Source of the DNA: Bacillota bacterium
Lineage (GTDB): Bacteria > Bacillota > Bacilli > Alicyclobacillales > SLC66
Length of the DNA: 64,000 bases
Direction: 5' to 3'
NCBI GenBank assembly: GCA_021846285.1
Contig: JAJZCB010000002.1
Span: 41,180-105,179, forward strand
A program made the position numbers and the translations under genes. Every line of letters starts with the position of its first letter. The stretch's first letter is position 1. Below, one piece after another: positions 16,794 to 25,012 of this stretch. The notes below the pieces were generated by a model. That model was given only the letters and a program-made list of their open reading frames with translations. It was not told the origin of the DNA and ran no database searches.

Positions 16794-17594
16794 ATGCCGG
16801 GCGAACTATTCCACTTACCTGTTAGTTTTCAGTGGCGTGAAGGCGGTATTTACGGGGAAATGAAGCGCAAGGAATCCTTGACTGGAGATGTGTACTCTCT
16901 CGATTCAAGCGGGGAGAAACAACATCTTCCAACGAAGAACGGTAAGCCGACAACAAGGTTAAAGCGGCCTGCGATGAGTCCTGATCTGCGAGTCAGATGG
17001 TGTTCGGCATACGTCAAAATCGACGTGTTCCGACGAGTTCTGAACAATCATCCGAACTGTCAAGGAACATCTCAACAACCTGCGAAAATCCTGGTCATAT
17101 CGGGCGAGAGACGCGAGGAGTCAGCGAATCACGCTCGATACCCGGTGGCAGAAATACACGCCTGCAATTCTCGTAACCGCATCGTACACGCATGGCGACC
17201 AGCGATCGACTCGAACGAGAGGCAGATTTGGGATGCGTTTGAGAAACGAAAAATTCTGCCTCATCCCGCTTACCTGCTCGGCTGGAATCGCACCAGTTGT
17301 TTGGGATGCATCTTCTCGACTCCGGACTTGTGGGCAATGATGCGCGAGTTTGCACCGGGGCGGTTTTCAAGGATGGTAGGGGTTGAAAAAGAGTTACATC
17401 ACACCGTGGATCCAAAGATGGATCTGACGGCTAAGGCAAATCAAGGATCGTTGAAACGATTGCCTACAGACGCTCGGACAAGCCGATGGGCGCAACTGGC
17501 ACTACATCGCAATTTCAATGTGGATGATCTGAGAGTTGAGCGTTGGGAGTTACCCACCGGTGCATTTCGCGGCTTTGCAGACGGCCCATCGTAG
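16794..17594 (+). CDS. PAPS-reductase/DndC-like protein lacking the PP-loop, probably truncated
   Basis: A 266-residue protein whose middle and C-terminal part follow the phosphoadenosine-phosphosulfate reductase superfamily as found in phages and mobile elements: RWCSAYVKIDVFRR, ILVISGERREESANHARY, HAWRPAID and SCLGCIFSTPDLW with a CxxC pair. The nucleotide-binding SGGKDS loop expected about 100 residues before the first motif is missing and replaced by unrelated sequence. It therefore either lost adenylation activity or is a decaying gene. AGAAAGGGGTGGAG precedes the ATG. Confidence 0.6.
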   Translation: MPGELFHLPVSFQWREGGIYGEMKRKESLTGDVYSLDSSGEKQHLPTKNGKPTTRLKRPAMSPDLRVRWCSAYVKIDVFRRVLNNHPNCQGTSQQPAKILVISGERREESANHARYPVAEIHACNSRNRIVHAWRPAIDSNERQIWDAFEKRKILPHPAYLLGWNRTSCLGCIFSTPDLWAMMREFAPGRFSRMVGVEKELHHTVDPKMDLTAKANQGSLKRLPTDARTSRWAQLALHRNFNVDDLRVERWELPTGAFRGFADGPS

Positions 17595-17641
17595 CCTATG
17601 TCAACAAACAGGTTGGCAGCGCATCAGAACGGAGGCGTCGA

Positions 17642-18172
17642 GTGAACAATTGTAGCAGAAACCTAATGACAGCGGCCTTTGCAATTCACACCCTTTTGAC
17701 GCCGCTGGGGTTCTCAGAAATCCCCGTCGTTCCGTTTTCTCCACCAGTGGCGGCCATGACGGCTCCGGTTCCGCCGTCTCCTGTCGGTTGGCGTTGGATC
17801 AGGGTTCGCCGCCATCGTCGCCTCCGTCCCCCGATACACCTGTCAGCGAAGGCAGAAGCGATTCGCGCGATTCGGGCGGCGCTTTTCATCACCCATAAGC
17901 CGCGAAGCTGGATTCATTCGCTGGAGTGGTTGGCGTTTCGGGAGAGCACTTATAATCCCCGCGCCATTGCGTATGAAGGGGTTGGAAATCAGACGGCACA
18001 AGGGTTGTTCCAGGTGCTCCCAACCACGTTTGCGGCGCACGCGTTGCCTGACCTGCGCAACATCTGGAACCCGGTCGATAATACGGTTGCGGCGATCCGC
18101 TATATTGCCGGGCGGTACGGAACGCCGCAGGCCATTCCGGGGGTGGGAACAGCCAATTACAGCGGATATTGA
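17642..18172 (+). CDS. secreted lytic transglycosylase-like protein
   Basis: A 176-residue protein. An N-terminal hydrophobic stretch and a basic R/P-rich linker precede an SLT-type fold from about residue 95: SLEWLAFRESTYNPRAI contains the catalytic glutamate context, followed by QTAQGLFQVLPTTF and the ATANYSGY-like C-terminal motif. Such enzymes open peptidoglycan for secretion or conjugation machines. The GTG start follows CGGAGG. A second, larger transglycosylase lies at 23063. Confidence 0.7.
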   Translation: MNNCSRNLMTAAFAIHTLLTPLGFSEIPVVPFSPPVAAMTAPVPPSPVGWRWIRVRRHRRLRPPIHLSAKAEAIRAIRAALFITHKPRSWIHSLEWLAFRESTYNPRAIAYEGVGNQTAQGLFQVLPTTFAAHALPDLRNIWNPVDNTVAAIRYIAGRYGTPQAIPGVGTANYSGY

Positions 18173-18320
18173 GGAGGGATTCCAACGGAAACGTACGCGC
18201 GGCGGTGGGCATGTTCCTGGAGATAGGCATGCGCGTCAAACGCAGCAAGAAAATCCGCAAACGTGCGGCATAGTTTGTCCGCCATTCCCATCCGTGAGAC
18301 GAAAAAGGAGTGTTCAACCA

Positions 18321-19841
18321 ATGAACAAGAAACTCACAACAAGCTCAATAATAGCGGTTCTGGCGCTGACCGGCTGCGGAACCGTCGTGGCTCAACCCGC
18401 TCCAGGATACACTGCGCCAAGAGTCATCGGAATTGGATTGGCAGAACATACCCCTACCTTGGCGTCCAATTCCGGAATGGGCCCAACGCAAATCATCGAT
18501 CAGGCTATCGGCCGCGGGCTGGTCAACTATCGCCCGTCCAAGAACCAGATTGTGCCCGCTCTGGCCCAGTATTGGGTCGTCAATCAGACCGGAACGGTGT
18601 TTGCGTTCTTTTTGCGCCCACATCTCCGGTTCAGCGACGGAACGCCGGTGACGGCCAAGGATGTTGCGGATTTTTACAAGTGGGAGATGGCTCACGACCA
18701 GGCCATGCCGCCGCTGTTTACCACCATCAAGAGCATCGTGTACAAGGGGAACAACGAAGTGGTTTTCATGCTGAATCAGCCGGATGGCACGTTTCTCAGC
18801 AAGCTGGCTGACTCAAACCTGTTCATCGAGAAGATCTCGTTGATTCTAAAAGAGGGCAAGAAGTACGGCGCTTACGGGGAACCCATCGTCGGCACCGGCC
18901 CGTATCGTTTGGTTTCATTCGGGAAGGACTGGATCGTCACCAAGGTGAACCCTTACTACTACGGCGCCAAGCCGACGTTTCGAAGCGTTCGCTACTTCAA
19001 CCATTCAATGGCCAAAGACGCTACGCTCATTAAAAAGAGTTTGCTGCAGTTTTCCCCGGTGAACACGCCAAACGGATGGGGGCCGCAGTATACCGTGACC
19101 AATGGGGGCGGACCGGGAATTATCACGACCACTGACAGCCCATCGTGGTTTGCGATTAACATGACAAACAAAACGATGGCGAACGTGAAATTGCGTGAGG
19201 CGTTGGCGCTGTCGGTCAACAAAAACGAGGTCGTTCCGCATTTTGTGACCCCCGGCTTTCCCAGCGACTTCATGGTGCCCTCGCCTATTCCGGGGTTCGG
19301 GTTTGAGAAGCAAGGCGGCGCCCTGTACAACTTGGCAAAGGCCAGGACTCTCTTGAAAAAAGCGGGCTATCCAAACGGAAAAGGGCTGACATTGACCATC
19401 GGGATCAACGATTTTGCGCCCAGTTTCGTGGCGGACTGCGAAATCTACGCGCGCAACTGGCAAACGAACCTGGGAATCCACGTCGTGTTTGACGTGCAGC
19501 ACAATCAGGGTGCGTACTACACAAATCCTCAAAAACTGGACATGATGGCGATGGGCTGGGGTATGGACTTTAACGACGCGGGTGATTTGCTTGATGCTGC
19601 GGTTCTGCCAGCGGGGGTCGTTGATGTGGGCTATTATGACAACACCCAAGTGACGGCTTTGTTGAACCAGGCCAACCGCACCCTGAACTTCAATCTGCAC
19701 AATCAGTTGTACGTGAAAGCACAGCAAATCGCCCTGTTCAAAGACTGGGCGTATATCCCGTACGTGCAGTACACGATCAAATCCGTATTCAATAAGCACT
19801 TTGATTTTCACGCCAACGTTAACCACTCAACTGTGAACTAG
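18321..19841 (+). CDS. OppA-like extracellular peptide-binding lipoprotein
   Basis: A 506-residue family 5 solute-binding protein. Residues 1-19 form a lipoprotein signal ending in the lipobox LTGC (Cys19). Conserved family blocks include LRPHLRFSDGTPVTAKDVAD, VGTGPYRLVSF, KLREALALSVNK and ARTLLKKAGYPNGKGLTL. No permease or ATPase gene of an ABC transporter lies nearby. In enterococcal pheromone plasmids an orphan OppA homologue (PrgZ/TraC) captures peptide pheromone and uses the host permease; a similar role here is inference. It is 27 bases before the diguanylate cyclase gene, so the two are probably co-transcribed. Confidence 0.85.
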   Translation: MNKKLTTSSIIAVLALTGCGTVVAQPAPGYTAPRVIGIGLAEHTPTLASNSGMGPTQIIDQAIGRGLVNYRPSKNQIVPALAQYWVVNQTGTVFAFFLRPHLRFSDGTPVTAKDVADFYKWEMAHDQAMPPLFTTIKSIVYKGNNEVVFMLNQPDGTFLSKLADSNLFIEKISLILKEGKKYGAYGEPIVGTGPYRLVSFGKDWIVTKVNPYYYGAKPTFRSVRYFNHSMAKDATLIKKSLLQFSPVNTPNGWGPQYTVTNGGGPGIITTTDSPSWFAINMTNKTMANVKLREALALSVNKNEVVPHFVTPGFPSDFMVPSPIPGFGFEKQGGALYNLAKARTLLKKAGYPNGKGLTLTIGINDFAPSFVADCEIYARNWQTNLGIHVVFDVQHNQGAYYTNPQKLDMMAMGWGMDFNDAGDLLDAAVLPAGVVDVGYYDNTQVTALLNQANRTLNFNLHNQLYVKAQQIALFKDWAYIPYVQYTIKSVFNKHFDFHANVNHSTVN

Positions 19842-19868
19842 GTTGCCGGCGAGGGGAGGAGGATTACC

Positions 19869-21011
19869 ATGTGCAGACGGATCGGAAACTCCAGTCTTAA
19901 ACATCAAATTGTGGTGGTGGGGTCGGCGGTGCTGGTGCTGTTCACGGCAATGCTGTCATTGTCGTTTCACAACATTGGGCAGGAGGAGCGGTTTCAGAAC
20001 ACGATGGTCGATCAATACCTCCCGGTCGTCGAGACCGCCCGGCAGATCCAATTCCTGATTCAAAACGAGCAGCAATACATCGGCAATTTCTTCTACGAGC
20101 GCGACTATATGTACTTGCAGGAGGCGCAGCAAAACACCGCCGCCATCACCGCCGCCATGAATCAGGTGCGAGGTCAAATCCAAAGCATCGGCCGGCGCGA
20201 ATTGATGACGGATTTGCAAGCGATGGAGAGCGATTTTGCCATCCTGAAGCGGCCGATTCGACAGATCATGCAGATTGATGCGTACAACGTGAACAACACC
20301 AATCCGCTTTATGGGGAAGCACAGGGGATGCTAACAACATTCACTGTGGATTCAGGCATCTTATCGAATCAGGCTCTGGCGGTATTCGAGACGCAAAAAC
20401 ACCTGTTTAGTTTAAAGGTTCATGTCCTGCAAACAATTCTGGTGATCGCGTCCATCGTGTTTAGCGTCGCCATTTTGCTGTTCTCGTACCTGATCTTTCG
20501 ACTCCTGGGGCGACTCGAGCTGAAAGGGCAAATTGATGAACTCACGGGGCTGTACAACAAGCGGTTTCTGCGTGAGACGCTGAACGCCTTTGTCGAGCGA
20601 CAACAGACGTTTGGAATCATCATGATTGACCTGGACCACTTTAAAACGGTCAACGATGAGCACGGACACGCGGTCGGTGACGCGGTGTTGAGGCATCTGG
20701 CCGTTGTTCTCAAAAATTCGATTCGCGGGGGGGATTTTCCCTGTCGCTTCGGTGGGGAGGAATTCATTTTGATCTTACCCGTCACTTCCTTGTCTGTGCT
20801 CGCGACAGCCGCAGAGCGGATCCGAAAAGCCGTGGAGCATACGGCCTTTCCAACTGTCTTGCGCAAAACTTGCAGTGTGGGCTACGGGATATGGGAAAAG
20901 GGAGAGGCGGTGGATGAGCTCATCACGCGAGTCGACGACGCCCTATACCGCGCAAAGAATAACGGCCGAAACCGTGTGGAGGCCAGCGCTCATTCAAAAC
21001 AGAACGATTAA
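19869..21011 (+). CDS. membrane diguanylate cyclase (GGDEF domain)
   Basis: A 380-residue sensor enzyme that would make cyclic di-GMP from two GTP. An N-terminal membrane helix (IVVVGSAVLVLFTAMLSL), an extracellular helical region (about 35-180) resembling four-helix-bundle sensors, and a second membrane helix (TILVIASIVFSVAILLFSYL) are followed by the GGDEF domain (DELTGLYNKRFL, IIMIDLDHFKTVNDEHGHAV, active site GGEEF). RGGD lies five residues before GGEEF, so the product-inhibition I-site is present. The ATG follows GGGGAGGAGG. It pairs functionally with the HD-GYP gene at 25013. Confidence 0.9.
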   Translation: MCRRIGNSSLKHQIVVVGSAVLVLFTAMLSLSFHNIGQEERFQNTMVDQYLPVVETARQIQFLIQNEQQYIGNFFYERDYMYLQEAQQNTAAITAAMNQVRGQIQSIGRRELMTDLQAMESDFAILKRPIRQIMQIDAYNVNNTNPLYGEAQGMLTTFTVDSGILSNQALAVFETQKHLFSLKVHVLQTILVIASIVFSVAILLFSYLIFRLLGRLELKGQIDELTGLYNKRFLRETLNAFVERQQTFGIIMIDLDHFKTVNDEHGHAVGDAVLRHLAVVLKNSIRGGDFPCRFGGEEFILILPVTSLSVLATAAERIRKAVEHTAFPTVLRKTCSVGYGIWEKGEAVDELITRVDDALYRAKNNGRNRVEASAHSKQND

Positions 21012-21047
21012 CGGAACGTCACTTTCTGTCGTTGGGAAAACAGACTC

Positions 21048-21080
21048 TGGTCACCCGACACCCCTCTGCGTGAGAGGATC
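21048..21080 (+). promoter_or_regulatory. GTCACCC leader, orphan copy
   Basis: GTCACCC at 21050-21056, then CCTCT (21063-21067) pairing with AGAGG (21073-21077) and a short A-run. No credible ORF follows immediately; 21080-21296 holds only short frames. It may serve a lost gene or act as a 3' element of the cyclase transcript. Confidence 0.4.
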
Positions 21081-21296
21081 AAAATTAAGTGGTTAGCGCG
21101 CATTCCAAATATGGCGTCTGATTGAGGGGAGAATGGATGTCCTTGATAGACGGGGAGCGCGGGTCTCTGCAGGAGTGCTGCGCCAACATTAGTGAGTTGT
21201 ATGACGCTCGCTTTTAACGGTCACTATATTGGCGCAAGTTCTACAAACTGCAGCCAAAACCCCGCTGAGTGGAAGCAGCCGTAAAATAATTGTGAC

Positions 21297-21356
21297 CCTC
21301 TTAAATTGAGAGGTTTTTTGTCCCCCGTCTCCCTTGTAAGTGAAGGGAGGTTTTTT
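21297..21356 (+). terminator. two tandem terminator-like hairpins separated by a GTCCCCC box
   Basis: First hairpin CCTCT...AGAGG followed by TTTTTT, then GTCCCCC (21320-21326), then CTCCCTT (21329-21335) with AAGGGAG (21343-21349) followed by TTTTTT, then GTCACCC at 21357. Two hairpin, T-run, box modules lie back to back before the VirB2-like gene. Confidence 0.6.
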
Positions 21357-21395
21357 GTCACCCATTTTTCTTATAGCAAAGGAGATGATCATGTG
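21357..21395 (+). promoter_or_regulatory. GTCACCC leader, copy before VirB2-like gene
   Basis: Box at 21357-21363, then ATTTTTCTTATAGCAAAGGAG. Pairing of TTTCTT with AAGGAG is only wobble-rich, so this copy is structurally weak, but the box, spacing and position before the start codon agree with the others. Confidence 0.5.
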
Positions 21396-21776
21396 CTGAC
21401 ACGCATGTACACGAAAGTATTGCTGATGGTTGCGATCGTCACGGCGTTGATGACCGGAACCTCGTTTGCCGCCTCACCGTTTGGCACGACAGCGACGAAT
21501 TTTAATCTTGTGAACGCGATCGGAGCAGGGCCATTATTGGCAGAGGTTTTTGGTTTGCTGGGGGTCGCCGCGGCTGTGTTTACCATTATTCTGTACGTCA
21601 TAGAGCACTTTAAGCGTAACAGCGCTGGTGCTTTTAAGCATCTCATTGCCGGCGCGATCGTAACAACGCTCTGCTTTGGCGCCTTCGGTGTGATCGCGTT
21701 GATGACAAACTTCGGAACAGCGGCGGGCACCGCGATCGGCCATTCGTCCTCCACATCCACTTCTTCCTCGTCTTAA
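21393..21776 (+). CDS. VirB2/TrbC-like small membrane protein
   Basis: A 127-residue protein with an N-terminal export signal (TKVLLMVAIVTALMTGTSFA) and two further hydrophobic helices (PLLAEVFGLLGVAAAVFTII, FKHLIAGAIVTTLCFGAFG) joined by a short basic loop, ending in a Ser/Thr-rich tail. This is the layout of VirB2/TrbC-type conjugative pilins and of the small channel proteins next to TcpE. GTG start 9 bases after AAAGGAG; the ATG overlapping it is out of frame. A perfect terminator follows. Confidence 0.6.
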   Translation: MLTRMYTKVLLMVAIVTALMTGTSFAASPFGTTATNFNLVNAIGAGPLLAEVFGLLGVAAAVFTIILYVIEHFKRNSAGAFKHLIAGAIVTTLCFGAFGVIALMTNFGTAAGTAIGHSSSTSTSSSS

Positions 21777-21800
21777 AGGGCGAGTTTGAGTTAGAAAACG

Positions 21801-21831
21801 AACGTCCGATCCGCGAGGGTCGGACGTTTTT
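21801..21831 (+). terminator. intrinsic terminator
   Basis: AACGTCCGA (21801-21809) pairs perfectly with TCGGACGTT (21820-21828), followed by TTTTT. The next gene's GGGGGCGGG Shine-Dalgarno starts at once after it, so read-through is needed for downstream conjugation genes, a possible attenuation point. Confidence 0.85.
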
Positions 21832-21845
21832 GGGGGCGGGTACGA

Positions 21846-22493
21846 ATGGCCAAAGAGTATCGCGATGTGTTCAACGTTGAGACGGTCTTGGTCAATTATC
21901 GGTCAGAGAAGTACGGGTGGCGGCGCATCCCGTTTCTCGGCCAGTTTTCCGGCTCTGACGGAGTCACCTTGGTTGGAAGCCTAATCGTCTTCTGGTTTCT
22001 GGGTTACACGCCGATTCTTTGGATTCCGGACTGGATCCTCAATACGATGAGTGGCCTGTTTTCGGGCGGACGATTTTCGCTCCATATTCCCGCCACTTGG
22101 CTGTCCATTCCGTTGGCGTTTGGATTTATGTTCTTATCTCGAAAGCTGGAACCGCAGGGGAAACCGATGTGGAAATACATGTTGGATGGATCGCTGTTTG
22201 TAACCCGCTCCAAAGTGACGAACGGTTGGAGCCGCATTGGGGCAACGGTGGCGAAAGGGAAGAAGCGAACGCGGATGCGGCATGCCGTTTTGCTTCGACT
22301 GACGGGCGCGACTTCGCTTCCGGCTATCTGGCAGGGAGACGAGCGGCTTCAGGTGAACGTGCCATTTCGGGCGGTGGTCAAGGAACACGGGTTTGAGTTG
22401 AACACGCAGAGTGGGCATGGAGAACCCTATCTGCCTGGACTATACGAAAAATCAGAAGAGGGGTTGTTGCGTTCATGCAAAAGAGAATTTTAA
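21846..22493 (+). CDS. TcpE/VirB3-like conjugation membrane protein
   Basis: A 215-residue protein with a soluble N-terminus, two closely spaced membrane segments (VTLVGSLIVFWFLGYTPILW and LSIPLAFGFMFLSRK) followed by KPMWKYMLDGSLF, the order seen in TcpE/VirB3-like proteins that sit next to the VirB4 ATPase. The C-terminal 80 residues form a soluble domain. It overlaps the next gene by 19 bases. Confidence 0.6.
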   Translation: MAKEYRDVFNVETVLVNYRSEKYGWRRIPFLGQFSGSDGVTLVGSLIVFWFLGYTPILWIPDWILNTMSGLFSGGRFSLHIPATWLSIPLAFGFMFLSRKLEPQGKPMWKYMLDGSLFVTRSKVTNGWSRIGATVAKGKKRTRMRHAVLLRLTGATSLPAIWQGDERLQVNVPFRAVVKEHGFELNTQSGHGEPYLPGLYEKSEEGLLRSCKREF

Positions 22494-23047
22494 TCACAGT
22501 GATGGCCGTTTTGGTTGCGGTGGCGGCCTTCCTGATTACGGTGGACGTGGTACGGTCGGCTCGCGAACCGCATCCGCAAAGCGAGTCCAAAACGGTGACG
22601 ACGCCGTCAAAAAGCGGGCGCGTCACAACAACGGCCACGTCGCCGACGCAGCCGCTGCCGCCGACAAAGAGCCTGCCCGCCAAGATCATGAGCCATCTAA
22701 TCAGCTATGCGAAGCGGGTACAACCTGGCAAACCAACATTCGCGGTTTCTGGCCATTCCGTCCTGGTGATCGATCCGTCAGAACAGTACGCCATCACCCA
22801 ATTCAAACAGGTGTGGACGCAGATCCTGCCAGTGACGGTGATCTGGACAAACACGAAGGCGTATGCGGCGAAGGAATGGAAAGCGGAGGGGTACAAGGGC
22901 GACCCACTTCCTTCGACGCAGACGAAGTACATGGCGATTCCTCTGCTCACACCGGTTGCCTATCACAAAACGGTCGGTGTCTGGAAAACCGTGGGGGGCA
23001 TTTTGCGAACCAATCAGGTTCAGGATTGGGTGAAATTCTTCGGTTGA
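22475..23047 (+). CDS. membrane-anchored exported protein of the conjugation operon
   Basis: A 190-residue protein: one N-terminal membrane segment (ILITVMAVLVAVAAFLITV), a Thr/Pro/Ser linker (about 35-65) and an extracellular domain (FAVSGHSVLVIDPSEQYAIT, LPVTVIWTNTKAYA). The strand-turn pattern vaguely recalls thioredoxin-fold conjugation proteins, but the cysteines are absent, so I do not assign that function. The overlap with the TcpE-like gene indicates coupled expression. Confidence 0.55.
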   Translation: MQKRILITVMAVLVAVAAFLITVDVVRSAREPHPQSESKTVTTPSKSGRVTTTATSPTQPLPPTKSLPAKIMSHLISYAKRVQPGKPTFAVSGHSVLVIDPSEQYAITQFKQVWTQILPVTVIWTNTKAYAAKEWKAEGYKGDPLPSTQTKYMAIPLLTPVAYHKTVGVWKTVGGILRTNQVQDWVKFFG

Positions 23048-23062
23048 CAGGAGGCCGACGTC

Positions 23063-24289
23063 ATGCGATGGGGACGTTCACAACTTGAAGCCATCGCCAA
23101 ACGACAAGCGTCCCGTTTTGTCGTTACAATGGTCTTGCCGTGGGCAATTCCCGCCGCGGCGGTGGCGCTCTTTTGGATTGTCGTCGCTTTGGCGCTCTTG
23201 TTCTTCGTCGTCTTCATCGGCCAGCTGTTTACCGTATCCTTGCCGATGATCCCGGCGTACACGGGGGCGCCGCTTGCCAACATCCCGATCGGCTGGACAA
23301 CGTATCTGCAGGACGCGGCGCAACGCTATCGCGTGCCCGAACAACTCCTTGCGGGAGAGGCCGAGACCGAGTCGAGTTGGAACCCTAACGCCATGAGTCA
23401 AGCGACCAACAGCCACGCGGCGGGACTCATGCAGCTTGAACCGGGAACGTGGTCGGGAAACGCGAACCCCCACGGCAACGTTGTGTGGCCGGACACGAAT
23501 GCGCTGCGCATTGCGCAGTACGGCGGTTTTGGCGTGAACGCGGACGGACAGAAGGCGCCCGACGGCACCGCCGCCTGGCCCGGTCATTCGGTGGGCATCT
23601 ATCCTGCACCGGTGTCGTGGATACGCGTAGCGTTCGGGTTGCCCGGAACGACGGGTATCCCTTACGCCAGTCCCTTTGATCCGGCAGATGCATTGGCGGC
23701 GGGGGCACATTATCTTCGGCATCTGTACCCGGCGGGTGGATATTGGTCTCAGGCCATAGGGAGTTATTACGGCGGCTCTGGGGAGTCCGTCTATGTGCAG
23801 ACCGTTCTCACCAATATGGTCAAGTATCTAAGTAATACGCCCGCCATTACGTTGAAAAGCGGGTCGGTATTCCCGTTTGGGCGGCTGCTCTTGTCGATCC
23901 GGGAGGAAGGGTCCGGATCCGCGAGTGTGGTGCAGGACAGCGCGCAAACACAAAACGCATGGCCCTATGCCGCGCTGTTTGACGTGACAACCCCCCTATA
24001 CATGCCTGCGGCAGGCGGTGTACGGTGGATAACCACGAAAGCGCATATCGTGATTATCTTGCCGCTTGGCCATGGGCATGTGTTACGGATCGTTGCTCCA
24101 CCCGGAACTGCTATACGGTGGGGGATTGCGCGAGGAGGCAAAAAAACGTCGTTGCCGGCAGGAGCCTTGGTGGGATTTGTTGATCTGGGCATTGGCGTAA
24201 CGACACAGCCATCTCTGTTGCAGGCGTTCCCGGAGTTGGCAAACGCCAAGAAGTACGGAGCCTACGATCCTGCTTTACTCGGCACATAG
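23063..24289 (+). CDS. VirB1-like membrane lytic transglycosylase
   Basis: A 408-residue protein with a strong N-terminal membrane region (about 20-60) and an SLT domain: LQDAAQRYRVPEQLLAGEAE, TESSWNPNAMS (catalytic glutamate context), AAGLMQLEPGTW and a long loop before PADALAAGAHYLRHLY and AIGSYYGG. The last 130 residues are a separate beta-rich domain (PLYMPAAGGVRWITTKAHIV), perhaps a degenerate M23-like fold. Such enzymes cut the wall to let a secretion channel assemble. AGGAGG is 9 bases before the ATG. Confidence 0.8.
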   Translation: MRWGRSQLEAIAKRQASRFVVTMVLPWAIPAAAVALFWIVVALALLFFVVFIGQLFTVSLPMIPAYTGAPLANIPIGWTTYLQDAAQRYRVPEQLLAGEAETESSWNPNAMSQATNSHAAGLMQLEPGTWSGNANPHGNVVWPDTNALRIAQYGGFGVNADGQKAPDGTAAWPGHSVGIYPAPVSWIRVAFGLPGTTGIPYASPFDPADALAAGAHYLRHLYPAGGYWSQAIGSYYGGSGESVYVQTVLTNMVKYLSNTPAITLKSGSVFPFGRLLLSIREEGSGSASVVQDSAQTQNAWPYAALFDVTTPLYMPAAGGVRWITTKAHIVIILPLGHGHVLRIVAPPGTAIRWGIARGGKKTSLPAGALVGFVDLGIGVTTQPSLLQAFPELANAKKYGAYDPALLGT

Positions 24290-24292
24290 CTG

Positions 24293-24337
24293 TTTTGTCA
24301 CCCGCCTCCCTTCTCTACGAAGGGAGGCTTTATTATG
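24293..24337 (+). promoter_or_regulatory. GTCACCC leader, copy before HNH gene
   Basis: Box at 24297-24303. GCCTCCCTTC (24304-24313) and GAAGGGAGGC (24319-24328) pair perfectly over 10 bp with a TCTAC loop; the 3' arm contains the GGGAGG Shine-Dalgarno, 7 bases before ATG 24335. It is the strongest stem of the set. Confidence 0.75.
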
Positions 24338-24451
24338 AAGAATTCTTTGGCAGAAACGCGACGATCACATTGTCATCTTTGCGAATGGAGGCGGAATGCG
24401 GCATGGGAAGGTGGGGCGCTCACAGGAATGGGAATGCGTTTTATGCAGTGA
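24335..24451 (+). CDS. possible 38-aa leader peptide
   Basis: The ATG correctly placed after the hidden Shine-Dalgarno opens a 38-codon frame (containing SHCHLCEWRR) that stops inside the HNH gene in a different frame. It is either a true leader peptide coupled to the HNH frame or the shifted start of a broken gene. Confidence 0.3.
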   Translation: MKNSLAETRRSHCHLCEWRRNAAWEGGALTGMGMRFMQ

Positions 24452-24993
24452 TCTGGATTCTCGATGAGAACGGAAAGCGGAAAATCGTGAAGATGCACCG
24501 GGAGATTCCGAATCCTCCCGTCGATCTGCAGGTCGATCATATCAACCGCAACGGCCTCGACAACCGCCGTGAAAACATCCGGATTACCACAAATGGAGAG
24601 AACATCCGCAATGCTAGGAATAATGTAGAGTTTCAGTCTGACGTGGATCGAGTACGATGGAATGCCCGGAACAAGGCATGGGAAGTTACCGCGAGGGTGA
24701 ACGGCCGCGAGGAGTACATCGCCTCCATTAAGGATCAAATTGTGGCTGAGGCTGCCGCTTTTATGTTTCAGGAAACAAGGAAGCGCGTCGAGTGGCCCGA
24801 TCTTCGCAGAACCGCCGAATACCAATCAGATGTACCTGGCGTAACGTGGAATGCCCAGCACAAAGCATGGCGGGCTCAATCGTGGGTAAACGGCAAATGG
24901 CTCTTTCTCGGCTACTTCGACACCATCCCCGAAGCGCACACCGCGCTCCTGATGTTTCAGGAAACCGGCATGCGAGTCAAGCACTCAGCATAA
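24385..24993 (+). CDS. HNH endonuclease with AP2-type DNA-binding repeats
   Basis: A homing-endonuclease-like protein. HREIPNPPVDLQVDHINRNG followed by LDNRRENIRI is the HNH signature with its D-H pair, and NGNAFYAVIW precedes it as in this family. Two AP2-like repeats follow (VRWNARNKAWEVTARVNGRE and VTWNAQHKAWRAQSWVNGKW). The normal N-terminus is missing: the start used here (24385) has no Shine-Dalgarno and the well-placed ATG at 24335 is out of frame. Translation may depend on coupling, or the gene may be damaged by a frameshift. Confidence 0.7.
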   Translation: MEAECGMGRWGAHRNGNAFYAVIWILDENGKRKIVKMHREIPNPPVDLQVDHINRNGLDNRRENIRITTNGENIRNARNNVEFQSDVDRVRWNARNKAWEVTARVNGREEYIASIKDQIVAEAAAFMFQETRKRVEWPDLRRTAEYQSDVPGVTWNAQHKAWRAQSWVNGKWLFLGYFDTIPEAHTALLMFQETGMRVKHSA

Positions 24994-25005
24994 AGGAGGT
25001 GATCC
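24992..25005 (+). promoter_or_regulatory. 14-base perfect complement of the 16S rRNA tail
   Basis: AAAGGAGGTGATCC equals the full complement of the bacterial 16S 3' end, beginning inside the HNH stop codon and 8 bases before the HD-GYP start. Most Shine-Dalgarno sequences in this window match only 5-8 bases. Confidence 0.8.
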
Positions 25006-25012
25006 GATTCGG

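Noticed and set aside
22411..23088. 225-codon plus-strand frame overlapping the 22475 gene
   Set aside because: Low-complexity shadow frame; the 22475 frame has a membrane anchor, start site and better composition.
24992..25005. Match to the 16S rRNA end read as an rRNA fragment
   Set aside because: It is the complement of the tail, not the tail itself, and sits at Shine-Dalgarno distance from a gene.
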